From: CAYVHB01 sp964450865
Lineage (GTDB): Bacteria; Bacillota; Clostridia; Saccharofermentanales; UBA5734
Assembly: GCA_964450865.1 (NCBI GenBank)
Contig: CAYVHB010000011.1
Location: 29,719-93,718, forward strand
Length of the DNA: 64,000 bases
Direction of reading: 5' to 3'
Below the pieces are notes generated by a model, which was given only the letters and a program-made list of their open reading frames with translations, was not told the origin of the DNA and made no database searches. The position numbers and the translations under genes were made by a program. This document shows positions 16,001 through 24,063 of this stretch, piece by piece (position 1 is the first letter of the stretch; every line of letters begins with the position of its first letter).

Positions 16001-18673
16001 TCATTTCCGGCAAGTATCATTCCCCCGGGTAAAAGGAAAGAATTCGGCGTCGGCTGTGACCATGTGATCGAGAATGACGTCGTCAACCACGAACGAGAAG
16101 AAGGCCGAAGCCTTTACATCGCCTGTCAGATAGGCATCCTTCAGCCGCAGGGCCTTGGCCAGCAGCTTTTCATGGATCTGGGCATGCTGCTCGTAATTGA
16201 CATAGCCAATCTTGCGCAAAATGTCCTCCTCCGTTTTGAAATGGACAATGATGTGCTGCAGCAGCAGATCAAGCTGCGAAATGATCCGCTCGTGCCCGGT
16301 ATCGGAAAGGAAGACACTGAACAGATCGTTGGCAATGTCCACCAGGGCCCGATGCTGGCTGTCAATCGTATCATGGCCGCTTTCCCATTCTGGCTGCCAG
16401 TCCAGGCGAATCACCGCCAGCGGCATTTTCTCATTGCCGCTCGAATCAACAACCTGGTTGCGCCCGCGTTGCTTGGCGAGGTAGAGCGCGTCATCGGTGC
16501 GCCGGAACCAGTGGCGCAGGGATTCGGCTTTCAGGCGCTCGGACACGCCGATGCTGATCGTCTGGCGGCCGACAACCGGGAATCTGGTGCTTTCGATGAC
16601 CGTCCGCAGCTTTTCGGCGGCCACCGCGGCCCCGCCGATGGAGGTCTGCGGCAGCAGGACGAGGAACTCCTCACCGCCAACGCGGAAGATCATGTCGGCG
16701 TTGCGCAGCGTTTTTTCAGCGATCCGGGCCGTTTGTTTCAAGACCTCATCGCCAACCTGATGGCCATACAGGTCATTGACGCGCTTGAAAAGATCCAGGT
16801 CAAACAGGAAGAAGGACAGCGGCTCGTTATAACGGTCGGCATGCTCGATCTGGTCAGTAATGACTTTGTCAAAATGATGCCGGTTATAAAGGCCAGTCAA
16901 GGCATCGCGCGAGGCCAGCGCCTTGAGCTTTTCTTCGTACAGGATCTTTTCGGTTACGTCCCGGGCCGATGAGTAGATATACTGGCCGACACCCGGCAAG
17001 GTTTCCCAGGCAATGTATTTGTAGGATCCGTCCTTGCAGCGGTAGCGGTTGATAAAACCGCTCACCGGCTCGTGCTCGCCGAGGCCGGACAGGGCAGCCA
17101 GGGCGGCTTCGATGTCATCGGGGTGAATAAACGACATGAAATTATGGCCCTCCAGGTCTGCCATGCAATAGCCCAGTACCTGTTCGAATTTCCTGTTGAC
17201 TTTGACAAAGTTGCCCTGCAGGTCACTGACACAGAGCATATCCAGGTTGACATTGAGGAACCCTTCAATTTCCATTTGCAGCATGTATTCTTTAGAGGTA
17301 TCCCTGATGGTTACAACCACGCCGGTAACCCTTTGCGCCCCGGCAAGAATCGGTGCGAAGGTACCAGTGATATAGATATTGGCCTGATCGGGCCGGATCA
17401 GTCTGACTGGCTTATTGATATCGATTCGCTGGCCGGTCCGCAGGACATCCCGGGTCAGGTCCCATTCCCGATTGCGGTTTCCATCGCTGGTACTGGCATG
17501 GGGCGCCCCTGCTCCCGGGCCTGAATAATCCAGTTCAGCGGTGGTCGTGTCAGCCGTTCTCGCGTCCGGCGCAGCCGGCTCACCGTCTGCGGACTTGAAT
17601 AATTCGCTGAACTGCTTGCCGAGAACTGTTTCGCGGGCCAGGCCGGCCATGATCTCGGCTGTTGGATTCATCAGGATAATCTTGCCCCTGGCATCCGTGA
17701 CGAAAATGCCTTCCGCCGCGCAGGCTATCGTCGTGCTGAATAGTTCCCGCTCTTCCTGGAGTGCCTTTTCCGCCTGCTTGCGCGCCGATATATCGCGAAT
17801 GGACATGCTGGACTTTTTCTGCCCCTGGGAATCCGTAAACATGATGGTATACAATTCGGCCGGGAATACACTGCCGTCCAGACGCCGGAAGTTGAGTTCT
17901 CCCTTGAAATAGCCCTGGCGGCTGCGTTCGGCCAAAGCGGCTGGCAGTCGCGGATCTGCCAGATCAATCAGGCCATTGCGGCCCAGCCGGCAGATTTCGG
18001 CTTCGGAGCAGGCAAATAATTGCTCGGCTGCCGGATTGGCCGACAGGATGGTCCCGTCCGGCCTGGTGATCAGCACAGCGTCCATGTTCGTTTCGTACAG
18101 CAAACGAAACCGCTCTTCGCTTTCCTCCAGCTGTTTGCGCTGCTGCTCCAGCCTGGTCTCGGTCTCTTTATGTTCCGTGATGTCAATATTAGTGCCATAC
18201 CATTTGACAATATGGCCAGCCGTATCCCGGGAGGCCTGGACGCGGGTCAGGAAGATCCGGTATTGACCGTCATGGCGGCGCAAGCGAAAGAACAGCTCGC
18301 CCCCTTGTTGCCGGGAGATAATGTCATGCCATGTCTCCTGGACCTGTGCCATTTCGTCCGGATGGACGGCCTTGAGCCAGCCGCCACCGAGGGCCTCATC
18401 CGCGCGCATCCCGGCATAGTCAAGCCAGGCCTGATTCAGGAAATCAACGGTGCCATCCGGCTCGGCAGACCAGATCGCATTGGGGATCAGGTCGATGATG
18501 GCCTTTTGCCGGCTGGTGACCTGGTCAAGCCAGGCCTGCTGGCAGATGCCAAGGGCTTCAATCAGCTGCTGCTGGTCCAGCTGCTGCCAATAGCCTGGAT
18601 CCAGCGTCCGGTCCTGAAGCAGCCGGAAAATATTCTCTGCAGTAATTTTGCCGTTCATGTGGCTGATTTCCAT
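16001..18673 (-). CDS. Multi-PAS diguanylate cyclase with C-terminal bacteriohemerythrin domain
   Basis: Product of 890 residues; start at 18673 after AGAGGTG. No membrane segments. Four PAS-like domains (about 56-170, 190-305, 315-470, 480-595; the third has a Ser/Thr/Asp-rich insertion) precede a GGDEF domain (about 600-760) with an intact GGEEF active site. A hemerythrin domain follows (about 775-885), with the iron-ligand pattern SGHDTIDSQH, HIIVHFKTEEDIL, EQHAQIHEKL and DHMVTAD. It should make c-di-GMP in the cytoplasm. The di-iron domain suggests that oxygen or redox state controls the output, fitting an anaerobe. The GGDEF-hemerythrin order is known in bacteria, but the specific signal is not. 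Confidence 0.9.
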   Translation of the reverse strand: MEISHMNGKITAENIFRLLQDRTLDPGYWQQLDQQQLIEALGICQQAWLDQVTSRQKAIIDLIPNAIWSAEPDGTVDFLNQAWLDYAGMRADEALGGGWLKAVHPDEMAQVQETWHDIISRQQGGELFFRLRRHDGQYRIFLTRVQASRDTAGHIVKWYGTNIDITEHKETETRLEQQRKQLEESEERFRLLYETNMDAVLITRPDGTILSANPAAEQLFACSEAEICRLGRNGLIDLADPRLPAALAERSRQGYFKGELNFRRLDGSVFPAELYTIMFTDSQGQKKSSMSIRDISARKQAEKALQEERELFSTTIACAAEGIFVTDARGKIILMNPTAEIMAGLARETVLGKQFSELFKSADGEPAAPDARTADTTTAELDYSGPGAGAPHASTSDGNRNREWDLTRDVLRTGQRIDINKPVRLIRPDQANIYITGTFAPILAGAQRVTGVVVTIRDTSKEYMLQMEIEGFLNVNLDMLCVSDLQGNFVKVNRKFEQVLGYCMADLEGHNFMSFIHPDDIEAALAALSGLGEHEPVSGFINRYRCKDGSYKYIAWETLPGVGQYIYSSARDVTEKILYEEKLKALASRDALTGLYNRHHFDKVITDQIEHADRYNEPLSFFLFDLDLFKRVNDLYGHQVGDEVLKQTARIAEKTLRNADMIFRVGGEEFLVLLPQTSIGGAAVAAEKLRTVIESTRFPVVGRQTISIGVSERLKAESLRHWFRRTDDALYLAKQRGRNQVVDSSGNEKMPLAVIRLDWQPEWESGHDTIDSQHRALVDIANDLFSVFLSDTGHERIISQLDLLLQHIIVHFKTEEDILRKIGYVNYEQHAQIHEKLLAKALRLKDAYLTGDVKASAFFSFVVDDVILDHMVTADAEFFPFTRGNDTCRK

Positions 18674-18729
18674 GACGACACCTCTTTTCTATGAACACAG
18701 TTTCCATGAACATGGCGCTCAAAGATAAT

Positions 18730-18757
18730 GGCCCGGTTCCCCGACGAGACCCGGGCC
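18730..18757 (-). terminator. Possible terminator after the transaldolase gene
   Basis: GGCCCGG / CCGGGCC stem (18730-18736, 18751-18757). On the minus strand it is followed by ATTATCTTT, an imperfect T tract. Confidence 0.45.
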
Positions 18758-18764
18758 TCACGTG

Positions 18765-18804
18765 ATCCGTCAGAGATCCTGATAATCCGTCAGAGATCCT
18801 GATA
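18765..18804. repeat. 20-bp tandem duplication across a stop codon
   Basis: ATCCGTCAGAGATCCTGATA occurs at 18765-18784 and again at 18785-18804. The second copy contains the last codons and stop (18790-18792) of the transaldolase gene; the first is a downstream duplicate. Confidence 0.9.
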
Positions 18805-19449
18805 ATAGGGTGCCCCGTCGCGGATGAATTCGCGGACGGACAGATCAAGCAGGGGGTGGCTGACCATGTTCTCGAATAAGACCGGCCCGATGGTCGCGGC
18901 ATGTGACCCGGCCATGCTGACCCGATAGATCTGGTCGACATTTTTGAAGCTGGCAGCCAGGACCTTGGTGCTCAGTCTGAAGCGGTCGAACAGGCTGACC
19001 AGGTCTGAAACCACATCAATGCCGTGCGAGGAGATGTTGTCCAGCCGATTGACGTAAGGCGCGGTGTAATCTGCACCCGCCTTGGCGGCGATCAGACCCT
19101 GCTGCGGTGTGAAAATAGCCGTTGCCGTGATCTGCAGCCCGCTGGCCTTGAGTTGCCGGATGGCCTTGATGCCCTGGCTGGTAGCCGGAATCTTGGCATA
19201 GAAATTGCCGTCATCGATATCGCGCAATAACATGGCTTCCCGGACGATATCTTCGGCCTTTTCACTGAGCGTCTGGACATGAAGCATCCGTTCCGGACCG
19301 ATGATCGAGCGGATCTCGCGCATCAGCTGCCTGACCGGCAGGCGGGACTGGGAAACGATCGTCGGATTGGTTGTTACCCCGTCAATCGGAAAGATATCCA
19401 CCAGCCTGGCAATATCTTCCAGATTGGCCGTATCGAGCATGTAAATCAT
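18790..19449 (-). CDS. Transaldolase / fructose-6-phosphate aldolase-like protein
   Basis: Product of 219 residues starting MIYMLDTANLEDIARL at 19449 (after GAGGG). This is the length of the short TalC/FSA class. The Schiff-base lysine is Lys86 in FYAKIPAT; GVTTNPTI, TATAIFTPQQ and APYVNRLDNI match the barrel of the family. It either transfers dihydroxyacetone units in the pentose phosphate pathway or cleaves fructose 6-phosphate; the two cannot be separated here with certainty. It is upstream of the GGDEF-hemerythrin gene on the same strand, with a hairpin between them. Confidence 0.88.
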   Translation of the reverse strand: MIYMLDTANLEDIARLVDIFPIDGVTTNPTIVSQSRLPVRQLMREIRSIIGPERMLHVQTLSEKAEDIVREAMLLRDIDDGNFYAKIPATSQGIKAIRQLKASGLQITATAIFTPQQGLIAAKAGADYTAPYVNRLDNISSHGIDVVSDLVSLFDRFRLSTKVLAASFKNVDQIYRVSMAGSHAATIGPVLFENMVSHPLLDLSVREFIRDGAPYYQDL

Positions 19450-19870
19450 TCGTGTTCCCTCATCTTTCCCTTCATTCATGATTGGCTGATCATGTCAGGC
19501 TGGCACCGTGGAATCCGGGCCAGCTGGCCGGCGAGCATCACCAGGTGATATTCCGGATAGGGGTGGCATCATTGAAAAACAGGCTGGCCGCGCTTGCGGT
19601 CAACACAATCAATAAAATGATACACCGAGTTGACATGAGCCGCAACCAGCAACTGCCCATTTTCACGGTCGGGAAAAGACCGCCCGGCATCGCATGCCGG
19701 CAGATACACTCAATGCGTATAAAGCCTCTGCAGCAGAATCTTTTCACCCATAGCCGATCAATGGCCGATCGGACTGTTCTGCTTCAGACTCGTTCCCGCT
19801 TGATTTTGCGCGAGCAGCTGTCGAGCCAGACGATGGCGACTACTTGCGATCAAGTCCGGTCCGGATGCCA
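19450..19870. other. Gap between transaldolase and glgA promoter
   Basis: About 420 bases with no convincing gene. The largest open frames (plus strand from 19482, minus strand to 19747) lack ribosome binding sites and recognisable sequence. No clear promoter for the transaldolase was found. Confidence 0.5.
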
Positions 19871-19899
19871 TTTTCATTGGCGATCATCACTGTTATAAT
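19871..19899 (+). promoter_or_regulatory. Candidate glgA promoter
   Basis: TTTTCA (19871-19876), 17 bases, perfect TATAAT (19894-19899). It predicts a long leader of about 220 bases before glgA. Confidence 0.6.
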
Positions 19900-19961
19900 C
19901 AGACTGATATCCATCCTGGCTGGCCCGTCGATCCGGACCATCCAGTCCAGTCCAGCCTGTT

Positions 19962-19991
19962 CCTGGCCCTGGCATCCCTGGCCCTGGCATC
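19962..19991. repeat. Perfect 15-bp tandem duplication in the glgA leader
   Basis: CCTGGCCCTGGCATC at 19962-19976 and 19977-19991, within a CCAGTCC/CCTGGC-rich stretch. No riboswitch fold was recognised. Confidence 0.8.
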
Positions 19992-20126
19992 CCGGTCCCC
20001 GCCAGTCCGTGATTGGGCCGGCTTCAACAACCCAGCCGTCAATCCAATGTCATCATACACCCAGCCCGCACGGGCTCCCAATACCCTGATCCTGTCAGTC
20101 CAAATATTTTAGATGGAGGCATTCTT

Positions 20127-21746
20127 ATGAAAGTACTTCTGGTTACATCTGAATTGGCACCATTGGCTAAATCAGGGGGGCTCGGTGACGTCGCCGGTGC
20201 TTTACCCCCCTATCTGCGTGACATCGGGGTTGATATCCGCTGTGTCCTGCCGCTGTACAAGCAGATCAAGACGAAATACGCCGATAAACTGGAATTTTTA
20301 TGTTCGCTGACAGTCCAGCAGGGCTGGCGCTCACAATATTGCGGCCTCTACCGCATGGACTTTAACGGTGTGCCGATCTATCTGATCGACAATGAATACT
20401 ATTTCGGCCATGACAAGCTTTATATCGAGCACACATTCGACATTGAGCGCTTCACCTTTTTCCAGCTTGCCGTCCTCAAGGTCCTGGGTGAGGCGATGGA
20501 CTTCATGCCGGATATCCTCCACCTGAATGACTGGCAGACCGGCATGATCCCGGCCTTGCTGGAGGCGCATTACCGCCATGATGATCAATTCGCCAGGTTG
20601 TGCACGGTCTTTACCATCCACAACATCAAATATCAGGGGATCGCCGAATATAGCGCCATCGCCGAGATGATGCAGCTGCCTGGACCATTCATGTCAGAAT
20701 ATGGCGTCCTCAAAGACGGCCTGCCGAATTTCCTGAAAGCCGGTATCGTCTATGCCGACTGGGTCTCGACTGTCTCCCCGACCTATGCCGGTGAGATCAT
20801 GACGGAATATTTTGGCGAAGGCCTCAACTGGCTGCTGCAGCACATGTCTTATAAAGTCAGCGGGATTCTCAATGGCATTGATGTCAATGTCTACAATCCG
20901 GCGACCGATCCCAATATCCCGCAAAATTATGACTGGAAAACCTGGGCGGAAGGTAAAGCCGTCTGCAAAGCGGCCCTGCAGAAAGAATTCGGCCTGAATA
21001 TCGATCCGGCTGCGCCGCTGGCGATCATGATTTCCCGCCTGGTTGACCAGAAAGGCGTTGATCTGCTGTTGCGTGTTCTCGACGAAATGCTCGATGATGG
21101 CGTCCAGGTTGCGATCCTGGGCACCGGTGAACCGGAATATGAACATCGTTTCTGGCACATGGGCGCCTTCCGGGGCGGTCGTCTGTCGGTCCGCCTCGCG
21201 TTTGACCAGAAATTGTCGCATCAGATGTATGCCGGAGCCGACATGTTCCTGATGCCCTCCCTGTTTGAACCCTGCGGCCTGTCCCAGATGATTTCGATGC
21301 GTTACGGCACGATCCCGATCGTGCGCGAAACCGGTGGCCTGCGTGATACAGTCACGCCGTTTAATGTTATAACAGGTGAGGGCAATGGCTTCTCGTTCCC
21401 GAATATCAACGCCCACGACTTCCTGTTCCTGACCAAGTTTGCCGCCAGCATCTACCGGGATGAGCCGCAGAAATGGACCCAGCTGGTCGAAAATGCCATG
21501 AGCGGTGATTACTCCTGGGAGAAATCCGCTGCCCAGTACAAGGAATTGTTCGCATCCCTGATCGCCAGCGCCGAGGTGGCAGCAGTCCGGAAAGCAGCTG
21601 ATCGGGCCGCAGCAGCCGAAAAGGCAGCAGCCGAAAAGGCAGCGGCCGAACAAGCAGCAGCAGAGCAGGCAGCGGCCGAACAGGCAGCAGCAGAGCAGGT
21701 AGCGGCCGGACAGGCACCTGAGGATACCCAGCCAGTCCAGGATTAA
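20127..21746 (+). CDS. glgA: Glycogen (starch) synthase with Ala/Glu repeat tail
   Basis: Product of 539 residues; the start at 20127 follows GGAGG (20115-20119). It is a GT5-family, GT-B fold enzyme that elongates alpha-1,4-glucan from ADP-glucose. KSGGLGDVAGALP (Lys15, ADP-glucose site) and FEPCGLSQMISMRYGTIP near residue 380 are canonical. The catalytic part ends near residue 480, the usual family length. It continues with about 55 unusual residues built from AAAE(K/Q) units encoded by a GCAGCAGCCGAA-like DNA repeat (21606-21712), ending EDTQPVQD. The tail is probably helical and charged; role unknown. Other glycogen genes are absent from the window. Confidence 0.93.
   Translation: MKVLLVTSELAPLAKSGGLGDVAGALPPYLRDIGVDIRCVLPLYKQIKTKYADKLEFLCSLTVQQGWRSQYCGLYRMDFNGVPIYLIDNEYYFGHDKLYIEHTFDIERFTFFQLAVLKVLGEAMDFMPDILHLNDWQTGMIPALLEAHYRHDDQFARLCTVFTIHNIKYQGIAEYSAIAEMMQLPGPFMSEYGVLKDGLPNFLKAGIVYADWVSTVSPTYAGEIMTEYFGEGLNWLLQHMSYKVSGILNGIDVNVYNPATDPNIPQNYDWKTWAEGKAVCKAALQKEFGLNIDPAAPLAIMISRLVDQKGVDLLLRVLDEMLDDGVQVAILGTGEPEYEHRFWHMGAFRGGRLSVRLAFDQKLSHQMYAGADMFLMPSLFEPCGLSQMISMRYGTIPIVRETGGLRDTVTPFNVITGEGNGFSFPNINAHDFLFLTKFAASIYRDEPQKWTQLVENAMSGDYSWEKSAAQYKELFASLIASAEVAAVRKAADRAAAAEKAAAEKAAAEQAAAEQAAAEQAAAEQVAAGQAPEDTQPVQD
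21606..21712. repeat. In-frame 12-bp coding repeat in glgA
   Basis: Seven to eight degenerate copies of GCAGC(A/G)GC(C/A)GA(A/G)(A/C)A(G/A) encode an Ala-Ala-Ala-Glu-Lys/Gln repeat at the C-terminus of GlgA. Copy number may vary between strains by slippage. Confidence 0.8.
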
Positions 21747-21814
21747 CAGGCCGCCCCGGGATACCCGGCCGGTTCAGGATTAACAGGCACCTGCCGACAT
21801 CTTACGAGGTAAGA

Positions 21815-21838
21815 AGCACCCTGACCGGGTGCTTTTTG
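21815..21838 (+). terminator. glgA terminator
   Basis: AGCACCC (21815-21821) and GGGTGCT (21827-21833) form a 7-bp stem followed by TTTTT. A near-copy of the whole element occurs 70 bases downstream (21883-21909). Confidence 0.8.
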
Positions 21839-21882
21839 CTGCCATACACCGCAAATCATTCCGGGCGCTGCATTGAACAAGA

Positions 21883-21909
21883 AGCACCCTGATCAGGTGT
21901 TTTTGCTAC
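21883..21909 (+). terminator. Second, duplicated terminator-like hairpin
   Basis: AAGAAGCACCCTGATCAGGT followed by GTTTTTGCTA repeats the preceding terminator with changes. CACC/GGTG (or CCTGATCAGG) can pair, followed by five Ts. The two probably arose by duplication. The remainder of the 339-base gap to 22085 holds no gene. Confidence 0.55.
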
Positions 21910-22085
21910 CCTGCGGCATGAAGTGGTAAAATGTCTGAACCGCATCATGGCAAATCCGGCCATGCAAAAACCAGGCGTGCCAACCCGGCAGGCGTGCCAA
22001 TAAGGCAAAATAAAAGACAGGCTTGTCAATTGGAGCCATTCAAGCCTGATCGACGATAACCACAAGCCACGAGGAGGCAGTATCC

Positions 22086-22718
22086 ATGGAAGATTTAAAC
22101 GAAGTCATTCAGGCCAGGCGCAGCATACGAAAATTCCAGCCCGACGACATTCCCGATGAGATGATCCAGGCGATTATCGAAGCCGGCACGCACGCCCCCA
22201 GCGGCTGTAACAGCCAGTGCTGGAAATTTATTGTCGTCAAAAACAAGGACTTGCTGGAACAGATTGTCCAGGCTGTGGCGGACACGGTCCAGGCCTTCTA
22301 TCGCGATGCAGCTTATCCGGCCGAGGCCATCGACCGCCGCGTCCGCCAGATCACATTCTTCCGTAACGCGCCAGCGGTCATTTTTGTGTTTATGACCCGG
22401 CTGGACTATTACGATGAACAAGCCATCGCCTATTATGAGCAGCAGGGTTACTCTTATCGGCAGATGCAGGATGCCCTTGGCTATCCGGATGTCCTGTCAG
22501 TCGGCGCAGCCGTGCAGAACATCCTGCTGACCATCCAGGCTAAGGGACTCGGTGCTTGCTGGATGAATGATCCAATCGTTGCCGCCCCGGTGATCAGCCA
22601 GGTGCTGGGCGTGGGGGCGGACTGTCGTCTGCTGAGCGTTATTCCGTTTGGCAAGCCGGCTTACAAGCCCAGAGGCAAATTCTTCAAGCCCCTGTCCGAA
22701 GTCCTCGAAATCCGGTGA
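22086..22718 (+). CDS. Nitroreductase-family FMN oxidoreductase
   Basis: Product of 210 residues; start at 22086 after AGGAGG. RRSIRKFQPDDIP and THAPSGCNSQCWKFIVV form the FMN-binding region of the family, and GLGACWMND matches the C-terminal flavin contact. The enzyme probably reduces nitro groups, quinones or a related substrate with NAD(P)H, as an FMN homodimer in the cytosol. It stands alone; the substrate is not predictable. Confidence 0.85.
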   Translation: MEDLNEVIQARRSIRKFQPDDIPDEMIQAIIEAGTHAPSGCNSQCWKFIVVKNKDLLEQIVQAVADTVQAFYRDAAYPAEAIDRRVRQITFFRNAPAVIFVFMTRLDYYDEQAIAYYEQQGYSYRQMQDALGYPDVLSVGAAVQNILLTIQAKGLGACWMNDPIVAAPVISQVLGVGADCRLLSVIPFGKPAYKPRGKFFKPLSEVLEIR

Positions 22719-22895
22719 AAGAACTTGCCGATATCCGGTTCCTTGTCGTAACAACCGGGATGAAAGTTCACCCTTGCCAATTTTCCACAGGAAGACCCGG
22801 GGATATTTCGGCAATCAAGCAAATATGCGTGGCTTGAACACGAATACTGAACGGTTGCCGGGCGAACCGGTGATGATGGGCATTTCAGTCTGGGG

Positions 22896-23534
22896 GTGGT
22901 CCCTGTGCAGTTGCGCAAGTTTTTCCGATTCGTCTATCCATTGTTTACGCTGTTGGCGGGGGCGTTTTTCTTCCTGACCGGGGGCTTGTTGTCAGGTCTC
23001 CTGTTCAACTGGGCAAATCCCATGCCCTATCTTCAACCCGAATTCACCGGGATTGGGCAGTGGCTGCTGTTTCTGCCAGCTGGCCTGGTTGGCAGCCTGG
23101 CCACCAGCCTACTGGTACGCCCGAAAATGCCGGGTCTTGCCATTGTCCCGGCCGGGCTGGTGACAGCTTTGCTGGTTACCGGATATTTCGGGCTTGTTTT
23201 CCTGACCGACGGCGAACCCTTGGCCGGCATCCTGTTCTACATTGGGCTGGGCCTCACATATGGTCTCACCTTCAAGTCGGCCGGGGTTGGCGCCCTGGTT
23301 GGATTGACCGGTTTCTTGTTGGCCGCGGGTCTGCAGATGCTGATCTTCTCAGGCTCTGCCTATGATGAATGGCTGGCACGGCTCAGCCACGATAACTGGG
23401 CAAGCCAGTATCACGTTGGGTATACTGCCACCCATGCCGTGATCCTGGGGGCTGCGTATGGATTGATCCTGGGTCTGCTGGCAGTCCTCGGGCCGCCCCG
23501 TCCAGCAGGCCCGGGTGAAAATGATGGGAACTGA
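22896..23534 (+). CDS. Integral membrane protein of unknown function
   Basis: Product of 212 residues with about six hydrophobic segments (for example YPLFTLLAGAFFFLTGGLL, LAIVPAGLVTALLVTGYFGL and VILGAAYGLILGLLAVLG). No ATG lies in frame upstream (stop at 22848), so the start is GTG at 22896 or GTG at 22905. The latter has GGGGGTGG upstream at good spacing. No family was recognised. It ends about 110 bases from the convergent VOC gene. Confidence 0.6.
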   Translation: MVPVQLRKFFRFVYPLFTLLAGAFFFLTGGLLSGLLFNWANPMPYLQPEFTGIGQWLLFLPAGLVGSLATSLLVRPKMPGLAIVPAGLVTALLVTGYFGLVFLTDGEPLAGILFYIGLGLTYGLTFKSAGVGALVGLTGFLLAAGLQMLIFSGSAYDEWLARLSHDNWASQYHVGYTATHAVILGAAYGLILGLLAVLGPPRPAGPGENDGN

Positions 23535-23646
23535 CTAAAAGAAGCTTGCTGGCAGCAGAACGAGGACCGCAGGCCAGGCAAAAGATCCGGTTACCATGGA
23601 ACGCGATATTAGATATTATCTGTCGCCCGTATTGGCTGGCGCCCTT

Positions 23647-24030
23647 TTATTCGACAATTTCGATCTGGTTGTTCTCCGGATCGAGGATACAGCTTTCGTA
23701 ATAGCCATCACCGGTTGTCCGCGGCCCGCTCAGAACGGTAAAGCCGTCATCCTTCAGGCGTTGCGTCAGTTCATCGACCTGCTGCCTGCTGCCGACACTG
23801 AAGGCCAGATGGATAAAGCCCTGGCTGAAGAGCTTCTTTTCGGATTCAACCAGGTCCGGCCTGGTCATGATTTCCAGCCGTTCCTCGCCGTCAAATGTCA
23901 GGAAATAGGTCTGCAACCCGGTTCGCGGATTGTGGTATTTCTGATTGACCGTGGCCCCGAAGTATTGGCAGTAAAAAGCCCTGGCACCTTCCAGATCCTT
24001 GACGTAAAGGGCAGTGTGATTGATTTTCAT
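23647..24030 (-). CDS. VOC (glyoxalase/bleomycin-resistance) fold protein
   Basis: Product of 127 residues, start at 24030 (MKINHTALYVKDLEGARAFY) after GGGGGAT. Two beta-alpha-beta-beta-beta units carry possible metal ligands: His6, Glu in RLEIMTRPDL, His in FIHLAFSV, and Glu in NNQIEIVE. It resembles lactoylglutathione lyase-like proteins. Members include glyoxalases, dioxygenases and isomerases, so the reaction is open. Only 33 bases separate it from the upstream condensation-domain gene on the same strand, so they are probably co-transcribed. Confidence 0.82.
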   Translation of the reverse strand: MKINHTALYVKDLEGARAFYCQYFGATVNQKYHNPRTGLQTYFLTFDGEERLEIMTRPDLVESEKKLFSQGFIHLAFSVGSRQQVDELTQRLKDDGFTVLSGPRTTGDGYYESCILDPENNQIEIVE

Positions 24031-24063
24031 GGCTGATCCCCCTGTATTCAACGTGGATTCTCT

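Noticed and set aside
15809..16972. Plus-strand open frame of 387 codons opposite the GGDEF-hemerythrin gene
   Set aside because: It lies antisense to a gene with clear domains, has no ribosome binding site and its product has no recognisable sequence; GC-rich codon bias opens antisense frames.
19538..19747. Possible small minus-strand membrane peptide upstream of the transaldolase
   Set aside because: A hydrophobic stretch is present, but no ribosome binding site precedes either ATG.
19907..20126. Riboswitch in the long glgA leader
   Set aside because: The leader is made of CCTGGC/CCAGTCC repeats; no known aptamer core could be matched.
20694..21653. Minus-strand 319-codon frame opposite glgA
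   Set aside because: Antisense to a fully recognisable glycogen synthase.
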